From a bacterium (GTDB taxonomy: Bacteria; Campylobacterota; Campylobacteria; Campylobacterales; Sulfurimonadaceae), in NCBI GenBank assembly GCA_018825665.1, contig JAHJEG010000033.1:1-64000 (forward strand): a stretch of 64,000 bases of DNA, given 5' to 3'. The position numbers and the translations under genes were made by a program. Positions 7,581-19,700 of the stretch are shown piece after piece (within the stretch, counting starts at the first letter, position 1; each line of letters starts with the position of its first letter). Below the pieces are notes generated by a model. It saw nothing but the letters and a program-made list of their open reading frames with translations, was not told the DNA's origin and ran no database searches.

Positions 7581-10500
7581 TTAGACTAACTTTCTGTTTC
7601 TAAAAGCCAAGGCAATCACCAAAAATATTATCAGATATGTGACGGGCACAAAATCAGGGATTGGAACAGGGTCGCCTTTTGCATAGGAATGAAGACCTGC
7701 AAGGTAGTAGTTAACACCGAAATAGGTCATGATTACAGATGTAAATGCCAAAAGGGAGATAACACTGAAGTTAAAATCGCTGTATATAGATTTTATAAAT
7801 CTAAGGTGGATAACAATAGCGTACACAAGGATTGTCACAAGTGCCCAAGTCTCTTTTGGATCCCATCCCCAGTATCTTCCCCAGGATTCATTTGCCCAGA
7901 CTCCGCCCAAAAAGTTACCTATGGTCAAAAGCACAAGCCCCACCATCAAACTCATCTCATTAATCGAGTTCAACTCTTTTATAGAGAGGCTGATATGTTT
8001 TTCATTGTTTTTGGTTTTTAACACAAAAAGAATAATACTTATAAACCCGAGCAAGGCTCCCAATCCCAAGAAGCCGTAACTTGCGGTAATCATGGAAACA
8101 TGTATACTCAGCCAGTAAGAATTAAGAACGGGAACCAGGTTTGTAACCTGAGGATCCATCCAGTTCAGGTGTGCTACAAACAGGATAAGCCCCGCCAAAA
8201 TACCCGTCGACGCCATAGTCATACTTGAACGTTTTGAGAAGATAAAACCTGCCAAAACAGTAGCCCACGCGATATATATCATAGACTCATAGCCGTCAGA
8301 CCAGGGAGCGTGCCCCGAGATGTACCATCTGTTTATCAGACCGATGGTATGTGCCGTAAAAAACAAGATTAAAAGAGCCAGAGTCGATTTTGTAAAAAAT
8401 TCTATCTTAAAACTCGGTTTTAGAATTTTTACAAAACTCAAAATCAAAAGAAGAAAACCAACCAAAAGATAAAGAGGATAAATTCTTTCAAAAATATTTG
8501 CCTCATTATAGAATACTTCTGCGAGGATTCTGTTCTGGCTTGGATATACCTCTGCTCCGTAAAACTTCTGATACTCTGCGAGCTTTGATATCGCCGTGTC
8601 GGCCTCAGACCAGTTTGCGCTTGCCAAAGCTCTGTCTATAGATGTAAAATAATCCACCGCTATGGCTCTTAACTTCTCACCGTTTTGGGGCGTGAAACTC
8701 TGAAGTGCCTCTATGGTCGCAAACCATTTGTTGTTTACATCACCCGGTTTAGGCCAGATTTTTATCAGTGCTCCGGTATAGACCATATAAGCCACATTGA
8801 CGCGCTCGTCTACTTTTAATATCTCTTTGTCAAGCTTATCTCTGTATTTTGGTTCTTTTCTGATGGCTTCTTCAACTTTTTGGGAGAGCTTATATCCGCG
8901 CATATTTTCAGGATCCGTAAAAAACTGGGAAAAGGAGACATATTTGGCATCCTCTTTTGCATCGATGAGTTTATTTACTTCGCCATCTTTTGTTAAAATG
9001 ATTTTGATATCTCTGTAGATGTCAGGTCTGACCATCATCCCCAAGACAACCTGATTTGCACTTAGTTTGAACTCCCCTATATTTACGCTTGAACCTCTGT
9101 GTATCTTGGCAAGTATCTCTGTTGAGAGGGTATGCATGGGTTTCATTCTTCCGCCGCTGTCCTGGACTACAAGCTCTCCAAATTTCTTGGCATGTGCATT
9201 GTCAAATGAAAGAATCGTTTTTATAGCAGGGTTTAGCTCCTCTGCATAGGACGGGGATATACTAAAAAGAACTCCCAGACCGAGCAAGAACGACAATGCT
9301 TTTGATTCGCTGGCTTTTTTTGCTTTTTTAGCCAAAGACGCAAACCTGTGCTGTTTTGAGAATAATGACCAAAACATCCCAAGAGCCAAAAGAAAATATC
9401 CTATATACGAAGGAAGGGTTCCCGGGTCATTATTTACAGAAAGGATTGTCCCCATCTCATCCTGGTCGTACGATGCCTGAAAAAATCTGTATCCTCTGTG
9501 TTCGAGGATATTGTTCATAAAAATTCTATATGGCATCTCCACGCCCTCTTGTTTATCCACTAAGACAACCTCGCTCGCATAAGAAGCGGGGCTCATAGAA
9601 CCTGGATAACGGTCAAGCTGAAAATCAAGAAGCTTTATCTCAAAAGGCAGCTGCAGTTCTTTTGCCCCATACGAGAGATGTACATCCACACCGTTGATAT
9701 CGTTATGATACTCTTTTGCCATTTCCCCGCTTCTTCCAAAGATCAAGACCTCTTTTGAGACATCATCGACACGCACATTAAAACGAAGGGCATCATAGCC
9801 CGGCTGTCTCGCCGAAGCATTTGGATTTGAGACGATCTTAGTTGTGGAATGGGGTATAAACTCACGTAGGACGAAGTTGTTTTTTTCGGCTGTAAAAAGT
9901 GTTCTGCTTGTAAAGAGTTCTTTTTCATTCGCAATCAGCTCACCTTTTGAACCATCATCCATTTTCAGATAGCTTAGGGGCATACTGTGATTCATATATA
10001 AGATATCATCTTCGATAAACATAGAGATAACGGTTTTATCAAAGCTCTTATTGGAGCCAAAATCAAGAACAAAATCGCTGTCTTCATAGTATTCACCATG
10101 CTTAAGCGTAATCGGCTCACCTTGCCCGCCGCCAGTTACCATCATCTTGGCAACGGCCTGTCCGCCCTCTTTGAGCTCTACCGTCTCTTCTATCGCATCA
10201 TGTATATATTCTCTCAGCTCGACTTCAACATTTTTTCCCTCTATACTCAAAGAAGATGAAAGGCTGTTTGTACTTTTTTTAGACAGATATACAATCTCGC
10301 TTGTCGAGACTTTTTTACCGCCTGCAGAAGCATCAACCATGAAAAAAGTATCGCGGCTCAGCATCGTAGAACTGCTCTCACCTTCACGGATGTGCATAGA
10401 GCCTTCAAACCCTACAAAACGGGTAATCGCAGCACCCAGCAATATAACTAAAAAAGCAAAGTGGAAAATAAAGATAGGAGCCTTTTTTAAAGTGTACATT

Positions 10501-10706
10501 TTAAAATTATAGATATTGAGAATAAGGTTTAGGGCTAAGAGAGCGAGTAAGAGTTCAAACCATCCTGCATTGTAAATATCTGCTTTTGCGGTGATAGTGC
10601 CATAGTCATTTTCGACAAATGTCGCATAACCGATTGATACGGCAAAGATGCCCATAAGCACTGCCATCGTCTTCATAGAGCTCAAGAAGGATAAGAGGTT
10701 TTTCAT
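7581..10706 (-). CDS. ccsBA: Fused CcsBA-type cytochrome c biogenesis protein (ResB + CcsA/ResC)
   Basis: 1041 aa; ResB-like N-terminus, C-terminal WANESWGRYWGWDPKETWALVTILVYAIVIHLR heme-handling WWD motif. Confidence 0.9.
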   Translation of the reverse strand: MKNLLSFLSSMKTMAVLMGIFAVSIGYATFVENDYGTITAKADIYNAGWFELLLALLALNLILNIYNFKMYTLKKAPIFIFHFAFLVILLGAAITRFVGFEGSMHIREGESSSTMLSRDTFFMVDASAGGKKVSTSEIVYLSKKSTNSLSSSLSIEGKNVEVELREYIHDAIEETVELKEGGQAVAKMMVTGGGQGEPITLKHGEYYEDSDFVLDFGSNKSFDKTVISMFIEDDILYMNHSMPLSYLKMDDGSKGELIANEKELFTSRTLFTAEKNNFVLREFIPHSTTKIVSNPNASARQPGYDALRFNVRVDDVSKEVLIFGRSGEMAKEYHNDINGVDVHLSYGAKELQLPFEIKLLDFQLDRYPGSMSPASYASEVVLVDKQEGVEMPYRIFMNNILEHRGYRFFQASYDQDEMGTILSVNNDPGTLPSYIGYFLLALGMFWSLFSKQHRFASLAKKAKKASESKALSFLLGLGVLFSISPSYAEELNPAIKTILSFDNAHAKKFGELVVQDSGGRMKPMHTLSTEILAKIHRGSSVNIGEFKLSANQVVLGMMVRPDIYRDIKIILTKDGEVNKLIDAKEDAKYVSFSQFFTDPENMRGYKLSQKVEEAIRKEPKYRDKLDKEILKVDERVNVAYMVYTGALIKIWPKPGDVNNKWFATIEALQSFTPQNGEKLRAIAVDYFTSIDRALASANWSEADTAISKLAEYQKFYGAEVYPSQNRILAEVFYNEANIFERIYPLYLLVGFLLLILSFVKILKPSFKIEFFTKSTLALLILFFTAHTIGLINRWYISGHAPWSDGYESMIYIAWATVLAGFIFSKRSSMTMASTGILAGLILFVAHLNWMDPQVTNLVPVLNSYWLSIHVSMITASYGFLGLGALLGFISIILFVLKTKNNEKHISLSIKELNSINEMSLMVGLVLLTIGNFLGGVWANESWGRYWGWDPKETWALVTILVYAIVIHLRFIKSIYSDFNFSVISLLAFTSVIMTYFGVNYYLAGLHSYAKGDPVPIPDFVPVTYLIIFLVIALAFRNRKLV

Positions 10707-10783
10707 AAATTAGCCTTTAATTAAAAAAGGGATATTTTAATCAAATTAAGCTAATACTAGGTTAAAGAGGCGAAACTATTGAT

Positions 10784-11491
10784 TCACTCCTTTAAAAACT
10801 CCTCAATATACTCAGCTATACTGTCTATAGCTTCCGTAGCCTTAGAGTAATATACCTTGGTGAAATACCTGTCGTCTATAGCGTCGCTTGGTTCAAGATT
10901 ATTTAAAATGGAATACTCACTGAGCTGTGCAAAATAGGTCACATCCAGAACATTTCCGCTTGTGCCTATCACTACGATGAGATCGCATTCATTGAGGGCG
11001 TGTATCAATTTTTCATATTCGGGAGCCGCTTCTCCAAAAAATACGATATTGGGTCTGAGTTCACCGTGGCAAGACGGGCATCTCTTATAGGTCAATGCAT
11101 CCTGAGCTCCATAGGCGATATCCAGGACCATTGCACATTCTCTGCATCTAAGTTCACGAAGAAATCCGTGCAGATGCACGATCTCATCCCTTTGCATTCC
11201 CGCCTTTTCAAAAAGATCATCCACGTTTTGCGTAAGTACCGAGATGGCATGTGGAAATCTCTGCTTTAGCTCCACTATGGTTTTGTGCGCATGGTTAGGC
11301 TCTTTGTCTTTGATGTCTGCACGTCTTGCATCATAAAACTTTTTTGTTGCTTCTGCATTTGTATCAAGACAACCGGCAGTGCATATCTCCTGTATATTAT
11401 GGTTTTCCCATAAACCATCACCGCCTCTAAAAGTGGATATTCCTGATTCTGCACTGATTCCTGCTCCGGATAAAATCAAGACCTTCGGCAT
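10784..11491 (-). CDS. cobB: NAD-dependent protein deacylase, sirtuin
   Basis: LSGAGISAESGISTFRGGDGLWE; TQNVDDLFEKAG; VHLHG; Zn CxxC pairs; VVIGTSGNV. Confidence 0.9.
   Translation of the reverse strand: MPKVLILSGAGISAESGISTFRGGDGLWENHNIQEICTAGCLDTNAEATKKFYDARRADIKDKEPNHAHKTIVELKQRFPHAISVLTQNVDDLFEKAGMQRDEIVHLHGFLRELRCRECAMVLDIAYGAQDALTYKRCPSCHGELRPNIVFFGEAAPEYEKLIHALNECDLIVVIGTSGNVLDVTYFAQLSEYSILNNLEPSDAIDDRYFTKVYYSKATEAIDSIAEYIEEFLKE
11246..11255 (+). repeat. Dispersed motif GGCATGTGGA
   Basis: Exact 10-mer in the sirtuin gene (PHA register). Confidence 0.9.
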
Positions 11492-11504
11492 AGACGCTAT
11501 CCGA

Positions 11505-13649
11505 TTACCTTTTTTCTACCATATTGTCTAAATGTCTAAACAACTCTTGCGAAGCCTTTTCAGCCCCTTTGAACATCTCAATAATCTCATTTGAATTAGA
11601 ATCGATATCCCGTTCAAGTATGCTTATCACTTTTGAGATATTGGCATGAACTTGTTTATGCGGCTCTATAATATTTTTGTACGAACTGCTTGTTGCAAAG
11701 TTTTCTTTTCCCTCTTTTGCGTACCACTTACCAAGGTTGCATGTCGTATGGTCGCTTAGCTGTATATTCGTATTTCTTTCAAATACGCAGGAATATGCTG
11801 TGTTTTTATAGATCATATGGTCTAGTTTTGCCATATTCGTAAAGAGCTCGTGACCGATTACCGTATTGTCTGATTTGATTTTATGGGCATTGTCGATAAG
11901 CTCAAGCAATATATTTTTAAACTCATCCAATCTTTCCTGGGAAGAGATGGCATGGCTTTCAATCTGCTCACTGTTTTGCGACATGCTTGTAGAGTTTTGT
12001 TTGAGTACGCTTATATTGGCTTCGACCTCGCTTGTAGCCTTTTGCGTTCTCTCGGCAAGTTTTCTGACCTCATCAGCCACCACGGCAAATCCGCGTCCGT
12101 GTTCGCCCGCCCTTGCAGCTTCAATCGCAGCATTTAGAGCCAGAAGATTTGTCTGGTCTGAGATATCTTTGATGAGTGAAATCACATCAAAGATCTCTTC
12201 AACATTCGAATTGAGCTGTTCTGCAGATATCCTTGAATCACTGATCATCTCTGTGATGTTTGAAATAGTGCCTATAATCTCATCGGTTGAGAGGGTTACT
12301 TTGGAGATAACATTTTGCGTATCTTCGTTTAGGGTATTTATCTCATTTACGTTTTCAACATTTTTTTTCATACTGTTGCGAAGGTTTTGGGCATTGTTGA
12401 TGGAACCGCCTATCATCTCATAAGAGAGGGTGAGAGTCAAGAAGTTTTTTTCTATACTTGCTTTTACTTCTCTGGCTGATTCTTCCGCTATATGGGCCTG
12501 CTCCTGTGCATCTATTGCTATAGTTTGAACTTTATCCAAAAACATATTTATGCTTGAGCTTGCCTTTCCGAGTTCATCATTTGAATTCACCGGGAGTCTT
12601 TTTGAGAGGTCTGCATCACCCTGTGCCAATTCTACAACAACATTATCAAGATAGATGATAGGGTCGCTTACGGCTTTTTTAATTATCAGCATCAAAAATA
12701 CAAATATGAACATCTCGATAATAAATACGATCAGCATCTGCTGAAGGAGCGAGCTTTTAGAATGGTCTATCATGCTCTCAACATTGGATATTTTGTTTCC
12801 GATTATCGCATATCCCACGACATCATTGGAGTAATCCAAAATAGGCTCCGATACTATGAAATGCTGATCTGTAACCTGATAGTCCTCACTGCTTGCTATA
12901 TCGATACTGCCGTTGCCAAGAGCTTCTCGTATCTCTTTTAAAAATTCTTTGTCTACCACTTCCTCTTTTACTGCCAGGGTATACTTACCGATTTTTGGAG
13001 CATCCTGGAGTGAAGTTGCCGTTGATAGGTATTTATTGTCCATGACGATAAGCATCTCATAGCCGTTGTTTTTCTTGGCACTTTTGATAATCGAGTTCAG
13101 CCCCTGCATAAACTCAACCGAACCGAAATAGTTTTCATGTTCTATAATAGGTGAAACTCCGCGAAGGACCAGACCTGCACGGCCCAGTTCTATAGCCACA
13201 AAGGGTTTTTTCATAACCTTAACATCCACTATCGTCTTTCTAAAAGAGCTTAGGTCATCACCGTATTTCTCCGGTTTCCAATTTCTTAAAAAACTGCGTG
13301 TATCGGCGTCGTGGACATGTATCTTGATATTATTATATTTTGTGTTGTCTTTAAACTCTTTGGATATTGACGAGAGCCCGTTTATGGCGAGGTCCCTGTC
13401 GTTTTCCATAAGGGATCTGATCACGTTGTAGTTTCTGGATATATTTATGGCATTTGTCAAACCTATATCTTCTTTTGATTTCATCAATTCATTATACGTC
13501 ATACGGATAGATTCTGACTGTGTAGTATATACATCCTTTTTCATCTGACTGATCGAATAAAAATAATTTCCGATTATAACTATGAACCCCACTACGATTG
13601 ATAGAAACAAGGGTATATATATTTTTTTACTGATAGATAAATCTGACAT
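11505..13649 (-). CDS. Methyl-accepting chemotaxis protein with periplasmic sensor domain and C-terminal CZB-like zinc-binding domain
   Basis: Signalling tip [48 protein letters not shown]-term [11 protein letters not shown]...[11 protein letters not shown]...PHKQVHANI. Confidence 0.9.
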   Translation of the reverse strand: MSDLSISKKIYIPLFLSIVVGFIVIIGNYFYSISQMKKDVYTTQSESIRMTYNELMKSKEDIGLTNAINISRNYNVIRSLMENDRDLAINGLSSISKEFKDNTKYNNIKIHVHDADTRSFLRNWKPEKYGDDLSSFRKTIVDVKVMKKPFVAIELGRAGLVLRGVSPIIEHENYFGSVEFMQGLNSIIKSAKKNNGYEMLIVMDNKYLSTATSLQDAPKIGKYTLAVKEEVVDKEFLKEIREALGNGSIDIASSEDYQVTDQHFIVSEPILDYSNDVVGYAIIGNKISNVESMIDHSKSSLLQQMLIVFIIEMFIFVFLMLIIKKAVSDPIIYLDNVVVELAQGDADLSKRLPVNSNDELGKASSSINMFLDKVQTIAIDAQEQAHIAEESAREVKASIEKNFLTLTLSYEMIGGSINNAQNLRNSMKKNVENVNEINTLNEDTQNVISKVTLSTDEIIGTISNITEMISDSRISAEQLNSNVEEIFDVISLIKDISDQTNLLALNAAIEAARAGEHGRGFAVVADEVRKLAERTQKATSEVEANISVLKQNSTSMSQNSEQIESHAISSQERLDEFKNILLELIDNAHKIKSDNTVIGHELFTNMAKLDHMIYKNTAYSCVFERNTNIQLSDHTTCNLGKWYAKEGKENFATSSSYKNIIEPHKQVHANISKVISILERDIDSNSNEIIEMFKGAEKASQELFRHLDNMVEKR

Positions 13650-13701
13650 GCGCCGGCCTTAAAATTAAAATTGCAAAGATTCTATCATATTGTTTATGTT
13701 T

Positions 13702-14964
13702 TTACAATTTAATCAATTCTATATTTTCAAACAATAGATTATATTTTTCAACAGAATATTTAAGCCTCTTCAGAGTGATCTCATATATATTCGTATAACC
13801 GTTTTTAAATGCCGGAGAACTTTTCTTTGTCGCTTCGCTCGATTGCACCAAAATAAAGCGTCTTGTTCCCCCGTCTTCGCTGTTTAGCCGCATAACCGCT
13901 TCTGCTGTGGTTCCGCTTCCTGCAAAAAAATCCAAAATGAGCGCATCCTTTTTCTGATACGTAACAGACTCAAGAAGCAGTTTTATCAGACCAAGAGGCT
14001 TTGGTTTTGTAAATGCTTCAAATCCGAAAAGTGTATTCATCTCCGATGTCGCGTCCTCATATGTAGGAGTATTGTAGCTCTCTTTTGTCAGCATATTTCG
14101 CATAGACTTTCGTTTTGATTCCTGTTTTATGAGGTTTATTCTAAAGGGTACTTTTGCCACCGTGAATTTCTCACCCTTTTGTATCAGGGTGTCTATATAC
14201 TCCTGAGTGTATCTCCACGAACCCTTTATTCTGAACTGATTTGCATTTTTTCCGTTTACTATCTGCACATCATCGAGTAAAACACACTCTATTGTTTTAC
14301 TCGACATATCCGATGCTCTGATGAGAGAATCACTCAGATTAAAATCTACGCTTGCGGCTTGAAAGAGCAGCTCTTTTGGAGGATTGTGTTTGAAATTAAG
14401 AGGATAGGCTTTTTTCTGAGATGATTTTTCAACGCTCAGCATGGGTGCTCTTTCTCTATTTTTTGCATAAGACAAGATATACTCGCTCACCTTTGAGACT
14501 TTTTTGTGCAAAAAAGAGGGTTTGTTTTTCTTTTGCCATACAAACTGTGCTATAAAATTATCCTCACCGAATATTTCATCACATACAAGTTTCAGCTGTG
14601 CCGCCTCATTGTCGTCGATACTGATAAAAATAACACCCTCATCACTTAAGATTCCACATGCCAGAATGAGCCTGGGATAGATAAAGTTAAGCCAGGCACT
14701 GTGAGGATCTCGGCATGTGGAATCTTTCGCAAAATTATCTTCATAGACAAACTTGTGATTTTTTGTATTATAGGGAGGGTCGATGTAGATTACATCTATT
14801 TTATTTTTGTACTCTTGTGCCAATATTTTAAGAGCATCGAGATTATCCCCGTTTACAAGGAGGTTGTTTGTTGAGAATTTTATCTTTGTCCTGGATCTGC
14901 TTTTTGTAAAAGATTCCCTTTTCGCCTCATCTTTTAAAGCCCAGTTGAGTGAATACACAGACAT
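13702..14964 (-). CDS. Site-specific DNA methyltransferase (beta-class, type III Mod-like order)
   Basis: VIYIDPPYNTKNHKFVYEDNF near the N-terminus, LDFFAGSGTTAEAVMRLN near the C-terminus; no adjacent restriction subunit seen. Confidence 0.9.
   Translation of the reverse strand: MSVYSLNWALKDEAKRESFTKSRSRTKIKFSTNNLLVNGDNLDALKILAQEYKNKIDVIYIDPPYNTKNHKFVYEDNFAKDSTCRDPHSAWLNFIYPRLILACGILSDEGVIFISIDDNEAAQLKLVCDEIFGEDNFIAQFVWQKKNKPSFLHKKVSKVSEYILSYAKNRERAPMLSVEKSSQKKAYPLNFKHNPPKELLFQAASVDFNLSDSLIRASDMSSKTIECVLLDDVQIVNGKNANQFRIKGSWRYTQEYIDTLIQKGEKFTVAKVPFRINLIKQESKRKSMRNMLTKESYNTPTYEDATSEMNTLFGFEAFTKPKPLGLIKLLLESVTYQKKDALILDFFAGSGTTAEAVMRLNSEDGGTRRFILVQSSEATKKSSPAFKNGYTNIYEITLKRLKYSVEKYNLLFENIELIKL
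14653..14662 (-). repeat. Dispersed motif GGCATGTGGA (extended TTCTGGCATGTGGAAT)
   Basis: Exact 10-mer in the DNA methyltransferase gene (ACG register). Confidence 0.9.
14712..14721 (+). repeat. Dispersed motif GGCATGTGGA
   Basis: Exact 10-mer in the DNA methyltransferase gene (STC register), inverted relative to 14653. Confidence 0.9.
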
Positions 14965-14998
14965 CTTTTACCTCCAAATCCGCTCTGGGCGCGCTATG

Positions 14999-15283
14999 CT
15001 AAGCTTTTTTAAATACTATCCTGTAGTCTTTATTCTCAAGTTCCGTTGCTTCATATGTAATATCCGAAGGTATCCTCGCATAAAGCGGCGCAGGCTCATG
15101 AAAGAATATCCCCACCAGTCTCTCATTTTTATTTTTCAGCAGACTCAGCCCGACAATAGCATTGACCATAGGTTCGGGAGGAGTGCACTCCGTAGCATCA
15201 AACTCATAAAACACTAGACCCTCCTGCTCATATTTGTAGAACTTCAAGGTCGCTCTTTTTACCTCTATTAACTCTTTTTCCAA
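14999..15283 (-). CDS. Small conserved-looking protein, unknown function
   Basis: 94 aa ORF upstream of and co-oriented with the methyltransferase. Confidence 0.6.
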   Translation of the reverse strand: MEKELIEVKRATLKFYKYEQEGLVFYEFDATECTPPEPMVNAIVGLSLLKNKNERLVGIFFHEPAPLYARIPSDITYEATELENKDYRIVFKKA

Positions 15284-15286
15284 TTT

Positions 15287-16792
15287 TCAGACCTTAATAT
15301 TTTTTTCAAATTCAGATAAAGAAAAAATCTGTTTTTCTAATATATTTATATCTTTTACAGTTGCATTTAGCATCGGGTCCGCTTCTGAGAGTATTTCCTT
15401 TATTTTGGAGATATCACTTGTTGTTTTTTTACTCGAAAGTAGGATAAAGTCATCTCCTTGAAAACGAAACAATATCACATCTTTGAAACTCTTAGAGAGG
15501 CAAAGAGCAACTCGTTTCAACAACTTATCACCTTCCTTCCAGCTATGATTTTGATTAAAATGTGTAAAATTATGAAGACTAATGAGCGAAATATAGTTGT
15601 AAATTTTAGAATTTGCATTTTGATTCAATATCAGATCTAAATATTCCTGATTATATAAGCCTGTAATTTGGTCCTTATAAAAATAAGCAAAACGTTCCTG
15701 TTCAATCTCTCCTTTGGGAAGTTGTGTCGTTTTAGAGTTCGTGTTGATACTATTTAATGCTTCTAGCGCAAAAGGGACAATTTCCGGATCAAACTGTTTC
15801 GCACTGTTTATCGCTATCTCCTGCAGTGCCGCCTCAACACTCAAACGAGGCTTGTAAATACGGTTTGTTGTCATTGCGTCAAAGGCATCTGCTATTATCA
15901 TAATTCTTGATAAGAATGGAATCTCCTCCCCTTGTAATCCTTGAGGATAACCGTTTCCGTCATACCTTTCATGGTGCGACAGAATAATTGTTACCAGTTC
16001 TTTATACATCGGAATCTTTGCGAGCATTTGTGTTCCTGCCGTGACATGACCTTGAATCAGTTTATATTCATTCTCGTCAAGGTTTCCGGGTTTTAGCAAA
16101 ATGGCATCCGGAGTTACAACCTTGCCTATGTCATGGAGTATTCCGGCTCTATATATAAGATCACATTGCTCAAGAGTGCATTTCATATGCTCTGCTATAG
16201 CTTTGCAGTACGTAGCCACGCGCTGGGAATGTCCTCCTGTATATGTATCTCTTCGCTCAATCAGCTCTACAAGAGCAATGAGTGTTTGCTCATAATTGTC
16301 AATTTTTTCACTCTCCAATTCACTGTTTTTTTGAAGCTCTTCTTTCACCATCTCTTCTAAATGAAGTTTATATTCCCTATTTTGACGTAGTGCAATTATC
16401 TTTTCAACAACACGAAAGAGAGTACTGTTCATACTGTTAAAATCAACAGGTTTCAGGAGATAACCACTTATATCAAGTTTGATTGCATCCATTAAATAGT
16501 CAGATTCAGAAAAAGCGGTCAAAATTATCACCTCCTGATCTGGAGATTCCTTTTTAATTGCTCGAATCATCTCTATGCCATCCATATTTGGCATTTTAAT
16601 ATCTGTTATAACTAGGTCAAACTGATTTTTTTTAAAGTTTTCCAAACCTAAAAGACCGTCATTTGCACTGACCACCTTGGCAAAAATATTTTTAAGATAA
16701 TCCGATACCATCGCCTGAAGTTGTGCATCGTCTTCTACATATAAAACACTCAAACTTGAACAAAGCTGTTTTAACTCTTTTAGTGAACCCAT
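15287..16792 (-). CDS. Response regulator: REC-HD-GYP with degenerate GGDEF-like C-terminus
   Basis: VITDIKMPNMDGIEM; HSQRVATYCKAIAEHM...HDIGKV...HHERYDGNGYPQGLQGEEIP; C-term FRFQGDDFILL. Confidence 0.9.
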   Translation of the reverse strand: MGSLKELKQLCSSLSVLYVEDDAQLQAMVSDYLKNIFAKVVSANDGLLGLENFKKNQFDLVITDIKMPNMDGIEMIRAIKKESPDQEVIILTAFSESDYLMDAIKLDISGYLLKPVDFNSMNSTLFRVVEKIIALRQNREYKLHLEEMVKEELQKNSELESEKIDNYEQTLIALVELIERRDTYTGGHSQRVATYCKAIAEHMKCTLEQCDLIYRAGILHDIGKVVTPDAILLKPGNLDENEYKLIQGHVTAGTQMLAKIPMYKELVTIILSHHERYDGNGYPQGLQGEEIPFLSRIMIIADAFDAMTTNRIYKPRLSVEAALQEIAINSAKQFDPEIVPFALEALNSINTNSKTTQLPKGEIEQERFAYFYKDQITGLYNQEYLDLILNQNANSKIYNYISLISLHNFTHFNQNHSWKEGDKLLKRVALCLSKSFKDVILFRFQGDDFILLSSKKTTSDISKIKEILSEADPMLNATVKDINILEKQIFSLSEFEKNIKV

Positions 16793-19700
16793 GCTGTCTC
16801 CTCCTCTATATTTGTATTCTCTAAAGGTATTTCAATTGTGAAACAGCTTCCATCTTTTATATTTTTCCATTTTAAATTTCCGCTGAAATGTTTTTGTAAA
16901 ATAATCATAGACATATAGATTCCAAGACCGGTTCCATTTTGACTTTTTGTAGTTACGTAAGGTTCCCCCAGTTTAGTTATAACAGATTTATCAATCCCGC
17001 CTGCATTATCTATTACATCGATAGTAAGGATCTCTGAAGTAACTCTGGTAATGACATCAATTTTAGCATTTTTTACTTTTTTCTCTTTCATTGCATCTTT
17101 GGCATTATTAAACAGATTAATCAGTACCTGTATCAGTTCATTGGGAAAAGTATACAGCTCAATATCGCAGCTATTTATAAAATGAATTTCAACCTGGTTA
17201 TTTTCCATTATCTTATGAATCATACTCTCAAGTTTTTCATATATTTTACACAATGAGATTATTTCTCTTGTCTTTTCCGGTTTAAAAAATGTACGAAAAT
17301 CATCAATTGTATGACTTAGATACTGCGTTTGTTCCATTAATACATCGGTTAGTTTAATGATATCTTCAGGCGTAATCTCTTCTTCAAGTTCAAGTTGCGC
17401 TTTCAAATTATTGGCTACCATCCCTATCACGGCCAGGGGTTGCCGCCATTGATGAGCTATCATCCCAATCATATCGCCCATTGCTGCCTGACGCGATTGC
17501 GCAAGCATAAGCTCCTCTTTTTTATGCATATCCGTTATATCCATAGCCGAAGAAACTATGATTCTCATCCCGCTGTATATATTTCCAAGGGGTGCATAAG
17601 AAAATATCCAAATTAATTCTCTTCCATCTTTTGTAGTGACACTAATATTTCCTTCATCAACCCTTGTACCATTCTCAAAAAGTTTGTCTACGTCTAAACT
17701 TTTTTCAGCAAGAGAAGTTTGTTTGTGCCATGCTTCAATCGTAGGTATATCTTTTATGGAATATCCACTGAGCTCTTCCCAAGATTCATTTACCATAAGA
17801 ACCGTTCCATCTTCCGAATGAAGCATTATAGGATTTGGAGCAAAACGAATAATGTTTTCAAATTCATTCTTTTTCGATTCAAGTTCTAACATCAGTAATT
17901 TAATTTGCGAAATATCTTGAATAATAGAGATAAAGTAAAGAGGATTATGATTGCTATCTCGAATAAGAACTACAGATAAATGTATCCAAATAATATTGCC
18001 ATTCTTCTTAATATAGCGTTTTTCCATGCTATAGGTGTCTTTTTCCCCGGCTATGAGTTGTTTCACGTAATTCAAGTCTTTGCTTAGGTCATCGGGATGG
18101 GTGATGTCTTGGAAAGTCAGTTTCAATAGTTCTGCTTTGGTATATCCGACAAGCCTGCAGAAATATTCGTTTACCTCCAGCCATGAACCATCCGCTGACA
18201 CATGGGCGATTCCGATTTGTGCCGCTTTAAATGTAGTTTCATATTTAATATGGCTTTCATTGAGTTTTTCACTCAGCGCTTTTTCTTTTGTAATGTCATT
18301 TCCGGTTGCTATGATGCCAATGACATTTCCCGCACTATCTGTTTGTCTTACATTGTTCCATGATATAAGATGCTTATTTCCTTTGGCATCTATAATTTCA
18401 TTGATATAATGTGCTGTTTCTTTTTTTTTCAATAATGAAACAAAAACTTTTCTCGTCTCCTTAAGAAGCTTTTTATCTATAAAATTATCAAACCAATTTA
18501 AGCCTATAAGCTTCTCTTTACTTAACCCAAGCAATTTACTTCCGGTATTATTAATAGATACAATGGTTGATTTTGTATCTAAAACCATAATGAGTAATCC
18601 TGAGACTTCAAGATAAGAAGTAAGTAGTTGATGTTCATTTTCAACTTTTTTCTCCAACTCTTTTTTCTCTGAAATATCATGAAAAAACATAACTACACCT
18701 GTTATTTGTCCATCTTCCATAATAGGGCTTCGTACATATTCCACATGAAATCCTCTACCCTCTTTATTCCAAAAATAATCCTCGCCTCTGGATTCTTTTC
18801 CTGTCTTTATCACTTCATTGATAGGACATTCCTCCTCCGGATAATAAGAGCCGTCCTCTTTTGTATGGTGCCATATTGCATGGCTTGTTTTGCCAAGAAG
18901 ATACTCTGCTGAGTATCCAAGCATTTTTGCAGCTTTTTTGTTTACAAAAATATGGCGGCTAAAAATATCAAGTCCCAATATCCCTTCTATGGAAGATTCT
19001 AAAAGAAGAGAAAGTTTATTTTGAAGTTCCCTGTTTGAGGACAAAGATGCATGAAGCTCTTCGTTTGATGATTGCAGCTCTTCATTGGATGTTTCAAGCT
19101 CTTCGACCGTAGATTGAAGTTTTTCATTGGATTCTTGAAGTTCTGAATTTATCATGGACATATTCTGTTTGGAAAATAACAGTTCATCAAACATGCTTTG
19201 TATTTCATCTCGAGATTCATTTAATTGCACAGACAGAGTATGAATGATTTTATTTTCATTCATAGACGCCAGGGAAGAACCTGTAAACTGTATATCGTCC
19301 GATGAAATCTCCTCAAAACTCATCAATATCATGGATGTAGTTGATTCAAATTCAAAAGGCTGTGCCACAATCCTTAGAAGCACTTCTTCCTTTTTGGATT
19401 CAAGCTGAATGAATTTTGTCCTCTCTAGTTTCTTTGAGACAAAAACATGATTTAAAAGCATTCGGATATCATAGTGCAGCCGCTTATCCAGATTCATAAA
19501 CAGATTTAGGCTTACAATCCCGTCCGAATAGTTCAGATAAGGGATATTCCCTTTTTTATACACGATAGTATAATCACGGTCAATAATCAAGCAGGCATTT
19601 TTATAATACTCAAACATTGTATTTTTTAATGATTCTTCGATTTTTTCAACATTTACAGTTTTCATGCGTTCTCCTCTAGAGGGTGACAATTTTTTTTGAT

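Noticed and set aside
11866-12423. 185-aa + strand ORF
   Set aside because: Antisense to the MCP signalling domain, composition typical of shadow ORFs.
18739-18749. Partial motif match TTCCACATGAA
   Set aside because: Lacks the CC end of the 10-mer; not counted.
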